A DNA stretch of 64,000 bases from Floccularia luteovirens (Eukaryota > Basidiomycota > Agaricomycetes > Agaricales > Squamanitaceae). The stretch spans positions 186,001 to 250,000 of the forward strand of contig VSJF01000007.1 in the NCBI GenBank assembly GCA_009739215.1, given 5' to 3'. The position numbers and the translations under genes were made by a program. Shown one piece after another: positions 57,290 through 64,000 of the stretch. Positions within the stretch are counted from its first letter, which is position 1; each line of letters starts with the position of its first letter. The notes beneath the pieces are model-generated. The model ran no database searches and had not been told where the DNA came from. It saw nothing but the letters and a program-made list of their open reading frames with translations.

Positions 57290-57505
57290 ATCGAAATGTT
57301 CTAATGCCTCCGACACTGTCCGGAACCTGAAAGTTGCTGGTAGGTTTCGGACTGGTCCCGTCATCAACACTTCTCATAAATATAAACTGTAGGCTTGCTC
57401 CTGGAAACGTTGGTGCTGATATGTACCTATGATACAATACTTCCCTGGCAATTTGGGAGGAGGCTGTTTTCATTATTGCCAAGGATCTGGGGTTGTAGGT
57501 GCGTA
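57290..57505 (+). pseudogene. GMC oxidase C-terminal relic 2
   Basis: Nearly identical to 52310-52512, with the same lost exons and splice remnants. It was duplicated together with the downstream GMC gene. Confidence 0.75.
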
Positions 57506-58070
57506 GATCCCTAAGTATGCCTCTCCCATCCACTAAAATTTGCACAGCATGAATAGATTTGTTGTTGCTTTATTACGTATGCCCGAATGTAAGCCTTTAT
57601 AAGCTTGTGTGAACTGGTTGATAGTAGATGACAAACGATGATCAGAAGCACAAATTTTGAAATCTGATAGCTGCAAACTCTGGCATCCTATCTTTAACTG
57701 TCACCCGGCTGGCTCTCAGGTTAGTTTAATACGTTGGTTGTCCGGCAAGGCACATGTGGGCCAGGTCTTGAGCTTGAGCTTGAATCGCGGAATGTCGCGT
57801 CAAACAATCTCTGTGGCAACACTGCCTGGATTAGGCATCCAATAGTATATATAGAGTACATGTTGACCAACTGCTTGCCGTGCGGGGCTAATCACGCTAT
57901 TGTAAATCAATGGGGATAGGGATTAGGGGATATCGGGAAAATAACTTACACATATAACCACTAGCTTGCTAGTCATGTTAGTAAGATCAGTCATTTAAAT
58001 GCTATGAAGGTGGTTGTTCGCTCTACAATCTGATCACTTCTTGCCGCCTACAGCAAGTTTTCTCGATTAA

Positions 58071-60771
58071 ATGACTTCTCCACAAAATAATCTCTCTGGT
58101 GATGGAACTTACGATGTCATATTTGCTGGAGGTCAGAACTTTAACGGTATTGGTGTTGTGTTTAATGTTAACAATACCTGTCAGGCGGAGCAGCGGCCTG
58201 TGTTGCAGCTGGTCGTCTCTCGATGGCAGATCCATCGCTCAAAATTCTTGTGAGCATAACGATATGTAAACAATCGATCAGACTTAGCCCTAATTGACAC
58301 AGGTGCTGGAAGCTGGCCCCCATACCCGAGAAATAGAGAATCATATCCAGCCAGGTCGCTTCCTGAGGAACTTATTGGCGCCCATAGATACATTTAACTT
58401 CCATTTCGGCAAACCTAGTGAGGCTCTTGCAGGACACTCTGCACTTGTCCTGACTGGTCGTTGCCTGGGAGGGGGCTCAAGCATCAACTGTTCGTGACTT
58501 TCAAGAGCCTCATTGCTTGGGGAGCTGATGCATCTTTCAGTTTTGATGTATACCCGCGCTTCGGCCTCGGATTATGATGATTGGGACAATAAGTTTGGAA
58601 ATAATGGATGGGGTTCCAAACACTTGATCCCTTTGTTGAAAAAAGTATGTATACCTAAAATATTCTACGGAGGCAGGCTCAGCAATGCACCTCCTAGGCG
58701 GAAACATTTCAAGCGAAAACTGAGAACGATACTCATGGAACATCTGGTCCCATAAAGATTTCCTATGCTCGAGACCATATCAACATAGCGGAAAATCTTC
58801 TCGAAGTCGCTAAATCGTATGACAAAGATCGCAGACTTATCGAGGATGCGAATGACTTCACCTCAATCAATGGATATTCTGTAGGTTATCGCCTCTTTTT
58901 GGCTGTTGGCTTACATATGTAAACGTAATATACAGAAATGGGCAAGGTACATGATGTACCACCTAGATATAACGATTTAATAGTACTCACATTCATGTGT
59001 TGCTAGATATATCGACGCTGAAACTGGACGACGCTCAGATGCAGCTCATCATTATATCTACAACCAAGAAAAGAACGCAAACTTGACGGTCTTAGCTCAC
59101 CAATGCGTTGTGCGTGTTATCTTCGAGTAAATTGACTATCATTTTTCTATTACGTGTTCTCACAAATTATGATACAGGGGTACTCGTGCGGTTGGGGTGG
59201 AATATATCGACGATGTGCTTGGGCGTAGCAAAGGAAACCCGAAGCCTGTCGTTGCATTTGCTTCTCGCTTAGTCGTAGTTTCAGCTGGAACTTTGGGATC
59301 GCCTGGCATTCTGGAAAGGTCCGGAATCGGATCTGCTGAAATTCTGAAAAAGAATGATATCCAACAGATTGTTGACCTTCCTGGAGTTGGTGAACATTAT
59401 ATGGGTGATTGGAGGACTTCTTGTTCCTGCATATATTCTCAACCGTATTCGTACTGCAGATCATATTGGTGTTTGCCCATCATACTATGCAAGTGAAGAC
59501 GCGGACTCGATGGACCAGCTTTTTAGGGGCACCCCAGCTGAACTTCAAAGTTAGTTAATCCGTATATCTTGAGGTCGATTTGCTAACGTTACTTAATCAT
59601 CAAGCATTTATTGACCAATGGCTCGAGAACGGACTCGGGCGAGGATTTATGTCTCACAAGTGAGTCGATTCCTTGATCAAAATTTTTCACATCGATATAT
59701 CATCATCCAAGCGGAGTTGATGTTGGGATCAAGCTGCGTCCAACTCAGGAAGAGCTCTCAAAATTGGAACCACCCTTGATACAAAGGTGGAACCAATACT
59801 TTGCTAATGCAACCGATAAATCTTTAGCAATAATGGCTATGATCGCTGCGTAAGTCTTGTCACGAAGTTAGTTCCATCGAAATTTATTTGGATGAACTCA
59901 GTTATGCCGGCAAACATCCGGATACAATCAAAGGAAGGAAAGCTTACGGTGTATTGTACTTCTTGGTGGGTAATTGCAATTTCTGGTTTCATGGAACTTA
60001 GAATTCATTGTGGGCTCTTAGTTGTACCCAATGTCCACCGGACGAGCGCATATAACCTCAGGTCTTGATCCTTACGGAGCTCTGGACTTCGAGCCCGGGT
60101 TTTTGGATATGTGCGATGACATTGCTTCATTTCCTCAGCAACCCACTATTGATGCGAAGATTTATGGAACAGTTTTACTGACGTCCTTACATTGAGATGG
60201 GTATACAAGAAATCACGCGAACTTGGGCGACGCCTGAAGTACTACTGTGGGGATGTCCTGGGGGATCACCCGAATTTTGCCAAAGGCAGTGCTGCTGCTA
60301 CCAGTGCCACGGGTCAACCAGTCGCTATAGATGCTCCGGATATTGTGTACTCCGTTGAAGATGATGCAGCCATCGACGAATTCCATAGGCAGAACAGTAC
60401 GTATACTCAATTGCCAGTTCTTGAGATTGAAGATCTACTACCAATTTAATCTTGCAGCTAAAACAACATGGCACTCTGTGAGTTTTCTATCAAGTCGCTG
60501 TGTCCTTGTTACTGAAGAGATATAGATGGGGACATGCGCAATGAAACCGCGCGCACAAGGTGGTGTGGTCGATGATAGGTTGAATGTTTATGGTGTTCAG
60601 AATCTGAAAGTCGCGGGTAAGATTTGATATTTGGGGCCACTTTTGAATATCTCACCCAACCATATCTCAGATTGCAGTATTGCTCCCGAAAATGTGGGTG
60701 CAAATACGTACAGTACCGCTATAGCGATCGGGGAGAAGGCTGCACTCATCATTGCTGAGGATTTGGCATAA
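58071..60771 (+). CDS. GMC-family alcohol oxidase (AOX-like), copy 2
   Basis: Same 17-exon plan as copy 1. FAD motif FAGGGAAACVAAGRL, signature GRCLGGGSSIN, signature 2 GTLGSPGILERSG, C-terminus NVYGVQNLKVAD and NVGANTYSTAIAIGEKAA, ending EDLA before TAA at 60769. It is a few residues shorter than copy 1, which ends GIKGVTAA. Introns are as similar as exons over the 5' half, so duplication is recent. The 3' half (from about 59400) is more diverged, suggesting partial conversion. Start, splice sites and the 11-nt exon are kept, so it should be functional. Role as for copy 1: FAD-dependent oxidation of short alcohols with H2O2 release. Confidence 0.9.
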
Positions 60772-62064
60772 AGGGTGTCATAATTTAAGGCTCTCCATGA
60801 TGTATATCCAAAGTTCGACAGCTGTAAAGCTTGAACAGGTTCAAATGCTGTAATTCATGTAAATGTCCTCAAACATCAATTTATAATGAAGAATACGTTG
60901 CTGGCTTATAGTAATGATCAGTGCCATCATCCTCCCGATCAGATAGAAGCGCTCCATCTCGTTATTCAGAACGAGATTCATCACCGCTGACCATCCTCAT
61001 ACATATCATCCAAATTAATCAGGCCAAGGAGCATCTGTTGCGAACTTGCATGCTCTTGATCGGCCGAATGGGTGACCTCTAGACCCTAATCTTTGCTCCA
61101 TGTCTAGACTGTATTCTTCTAACTTACAATTTAATTCGAACTATAATTCAAGTCTAGATGAGATTATTGTTATTCGTGTAAAAGTATGTTTATCCATGGT
61201 CAATCACACGAATTGTGAATTGGTTTAAACGTGCGCACCTTTTTGGGTCATTTACGGTACACACGAAGTGCTTTCAAGTTTCAGGGCCTCGGCGCTCCAT
61301 CGAATTCGGTATCGCAGAGAGAAATGTGTCGTCTTCATTTCTGTTTCTATGATCTTGATCTTGATATGCGTTAGAGAACGGACGCGACCACAGTATAAAT
61401 TTAATAGGTTCTCGTTTCAAAGCTATTCTGGGTAAATTTAGCTGGAGCTGGTTGATGAATAAAACTCTCCCGAGCTGGTCGGCGTCGGTATATATTTAGG
61501 TGCACGTCATAGACGCTCACCGCACCCAGAGACGGCCACAGTCAACGTACATCATTCGAGGCCATGATAGGCCGCATTCTCTAACACGTTCTATCAAAGG
61601 AACAATCGGTAGGAAGTCCGCAGGGAATAAGTGTCTCATCATCGATATATATATGACAATGTATTACAGCCTTTCAAAATTGATACGCTCTTGTACCGGG
61701 AACGTACCAATGCACTGTAGATAGAAACACATATTAACTTGGTGTCGCAAAAACAGTTTCTTAAAATGGATGACGTAATGTAAATTTTGTATTGGCTCAT
61801 TAACATTGTCCACCCATGTGCGTTAATGTGTCAGGTCATCAATTGAAATCAAGGAGGATGTATTTTGCCACAGCGCATATATACGGGGGTAATTGGCAAT
61901 TCATCATAGCTGTTTTTGGGTACTATATGACTGGCTCGCTACAGTAGAGTTGATGGCACTTTTGATAAAGAACTTCACGAGATCAGATCCTGGTATTGGA
62001 TATTCTTTTCGTTGCCTGTGGAGAACTGTCAATATTCAATATAATAGGGAGTTAAACAGGCCAC
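60772..62064. other. intergenic, nothing recognised
   Basis: 1.3 kb between the GMC gene (plus) and VTC1-like gene (minus), both ending here. No ORF, repeat or RNA gene that I can support. Confidence 0.55.
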
Positions 62065-62912
62065 TTACAATTCGCGAACTGTGAATAGTGCGGAGCAAAA
62101 CGAGTCTGGTGACTTATGTGACTGACTGCATGAGATATAAACGTACCTCTGATGATAAAATTTGCTAAGACAGCAAAGAAGAGGACAATACTCAAAAGTA
62201 CAGGTCCCGCTAAAGCATCTTTGCAAGAGATATGAGATAAGTCGTATTGCGGAGCTCATGATATACAAACACACCAAAGTGACCCGGATCTCTACGACGA
62301 ATCATGCTGATTCTATATTGATACAAAACATAACCATAAACCTAATAGGGAGGGAGTAATCAGAACGAATAGATTATGGCACATAAGGAACACCCACAAG
62401 TACGCATACACTGACCAATGCATAGAAATATGCAAAATACTGAGAAACATCATCTTTGGATGCATTGAATAATGCCACAGCTAATGCTGCTAACAATATT
62501 GACATGTTCAACCAAGAAACCCAAGCTATATCGAGATGAGATGGCTGTGATAAAACTGATTCCCTGACGTACTCCTTTCATTAGCAAACCAAACTTTTCC
62601 TTCAACCTTTACTGGTGTCGGCATTTTGGCAGGGATTCGGACTTGAGGGGGAACGGAATTGATGGAATGATAGTCGCGTACAGTGGGCCGATGCCCTTCT
62701 TCGTCGGTTTGTGTTTCAGGAATGTCATCTGCACGGACATACCTTGCGGGACGTCGAAGATTTGGCAAAGAAGCTAACGCAGATTGAGAGAATGGAGACA
62801 ATATAGCATGCCATGACCTTAGGAGGATGGATTGTGGTTGTTGAGCAGATTGGTCAGTGCCATCATTGAGACCATTTGTGGTGGTAGGGTTAGTGTCGTT
62901 CGTCGATGACAT
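62065..62912 (-). CDS. VTC1-like membrane protein (DUF202, polyphosphate transporter chaperone)
   Basis: Exons 62912-62573, 62525-62416, 62341-62275, 62218-62147 and 62078-62065 join in frame to 200 aa. After a Thr/Asn/Gln-rich, proline-rich tail of about 95 residues comes VKVEGKVWFANERTWVSWLN, matching the start of the VTC1/DUF202 domain. Three membrane helices follow: ILLAALAVALF, FAYFYALVYGYVLYQ, and GPVLLSIVLFFAVLANFI, with RISMIRRRDPGHFD between the last two. VTC1 forms the transmembrane part of the vacuolar polyphosphate polymerase complex. The N-terminal tail is longer than in yeast Vtc1. The start was set at 62912; an upstream in-frame ATG at 62987 would intrude on the shared promoter. 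Confidence 0.88.
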
Positions 62913-63136
62913 GGTGAATGACAAGACAAGTTTGGTTTCTAATGATGCACTAGACGGCCGGAAGACGGAGGCGGTCGGAGGTTGCAACGGGAGTGGCCGA
63001 GAGAGCTCTGGAATGAGCCAGTGACATCATGTGGCAACTTGCTAGAACACTCTAGGTTGTCCATCTACACCCTGCTCACCAATAAATATCCGTAAATTTC
63101 ACCAAGCATACTCTCTACTCCACCTATACTATTGTC
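62913..63136. promoter_or_regulatory. divergent promoter VTC1-like / J-protein
   Basis: 224 bp between start codons. It includes GAACACTCTAG near 63044, which might contain heat-shock-type GAA/TTC units, and an AATAAATAT AT-rich box near 63082. Tentative. Confidence 0.4.
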
Positions 63137-64000
63137 ATGGGCACCGATTACTACAAACTATTAGGCGTTGACAAGAGCGCTGGTGAAGATGATATCAAGA
63201 GAGCATACAAGAAAATGGTCAGTAGTCCCTATTCTAGACCTTATCCAAGTCATGTTAACATCTATATCTTAGGCCTTGAAATGGCATCCTGACAGGAACA
63301 AAGGCTCAGAAGATGCCAACAAGAAATTCAAAGAGGTGAGTCTTCGCGTGGTCTCCTATTTCTCTAAGTGCATACGTTAACTGTCTTTCAGATCTCCGAA
63401 GCATTTGAAGTCCTTAGTGATAAGAACAAACGCACAATATATGATCAGTTTGGAGAAGAGGGCTTGAAGGGTGGTGGTCCTGCTCCGAGTGCAGGAGCAG
63501 GGGGTTTCCCTGGTTTCTCATCTGGTGGATTCCCTGGAGGTTCAACATTCACATTTACCTCGGGTCCAGGCGGTTTCAGTAGTGGAGGTCGGGGTGGCTT
63601 TGCACCATCAGACCCCAACAAAATATTTGAGTAAGTTTCGTGTCAGCATCCTCCAGCAGAATCAATTTTTAACCGTTGCATTATAGGCAAATGTTTGGTA
63701 GTGGTGGCTTGTTTGGTAGCATGGGAGGCTTTGGCGGCATGCCAGGCATGAGTAGCAGGTTTGGCGACGAAGATGACGATATGGGGGGCTTCTCGACATT
63801 TTCAGGTGGTGGTATGCCGGGAGGTATGCCGCACAAGCGTCCCCAAGGGGCCACCCGACAGCAGAAGTCATCGCAAGAAAAACCGTCAGAAATAACTCGT
63901 CCGCTAAAGGTCTCGTTGCCTGAACTTTACTCTGGGACAACCAAGCATCTTAAAGTTGGTCGGCGGTTGATGGACGGTACGACTGAGGACAAGGTCCTGG
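63137..64000 (+). CDS. class B J-domain protein (Sis1/DNAJB type), 5' part
   Basis: Exons 63137-63217, 63273-63335, 63392-63630 and 63687 to the window end. J-domain residues 1-70: [23 protein letters not shown], with the HPD motif in [10 protein letters not shown], then [21 protein letters not shown] Gly/Phe/Ser-rich region (residues 75-195) contains DPNKIFEQMFGSGG. A substrate-binding domain then begins ([20 protein letters not shown]). Absence of zinc-finger CxxCxGxG repeats up to here marks class B. It stimulates Hsp70 ATPase in cytosol and nucleus. The C-terminal domains lie beyond the window. Confidence 0.95.

Noticed and set aside
62526..62987. Start of the VTC1-like gene at 62987
   Set aside because: The in-frame ATG at 62912 begins a typical low-complexity tail. 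The longer form would leave only 149 bp for a divergent promoter. It cannot be fully excluded.

Overview
The window is nuclear DNA from a filamentous basidiomycete, most likely a mushroom-forming agaricomycete. The evidence is densely intron-split genes with 47-75 nt GT-AG introns, a NACHT-WD40 family, tandem GMC alcohol oxidases with 17 exons each, and Ty3 chromoviruses and Ty1/copia elements in a host gene background. Exon models below were built by hand, and every complete one keeps frame from start to stop.
Layout. 1-407: 5' end of a membrane protein (minus). 2159-5067: ORC1, the origin recognition ATPase (plus). 5195-9467: NACHT-WD40 STAND protein A (minus). 9.8-36.9 kb: a repeat graveyard holding a 10-bp tandem array, many copia LTRs (nested, several with 5-bp target duplications), decayed copia gag regions, an older chromovirus fragment, a long imperfect palindrome, and one almost complete 8.5-kb chromovirus (28357-36832) that landed inside an older LTR and was itself hit by three copia LTRs. 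37362-38261: phi-type glutathione S-transferase (minus). 38688-40257: DHHC palmitoyltransferase (plus), whose model needs a 1-nt exon. 40.8-60.8 kb: a mosaic of segmental duplications with two copies of an unknown gene, NACHT-WD40 paralogue B (45081-49329), two GMC alcohol oxidases (53024-55738, 58071-60771), paired GMC relics, and three relics of the ORC1 5' end. 62065-62912: VTC1-like protein (minus). 63137-64000: Sis1/DNAJB-type J-protein (plus), cut by the window end.
How it fits together. ORC1, DHHC, GST, VTC1 and the J-protein look like ordinary single genes. The region between them is a fast-changing accessory block in which an innate-immunity-like NLR pair, an unknown gene and alcohol oxidase genes have been copied, truncated and fused. 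Pieces of the ORC1 promoter and first exon were carried along. The repeats carry two priming signals: the chromovirus primer site is complementary to its own predicted mRNA 5' end (Tf1-like self-priming), and the copia elements have a primer site matching the anticodon arm of initiator tRNA-Met. Most transposon stop codons and LTR differences look like C:G to T:A transitions.
The strongest items for follow-up are the 1-nt exon, the ORC1 relics, the chromovirus extra zinc-knuckle ORF and the NLR pair.
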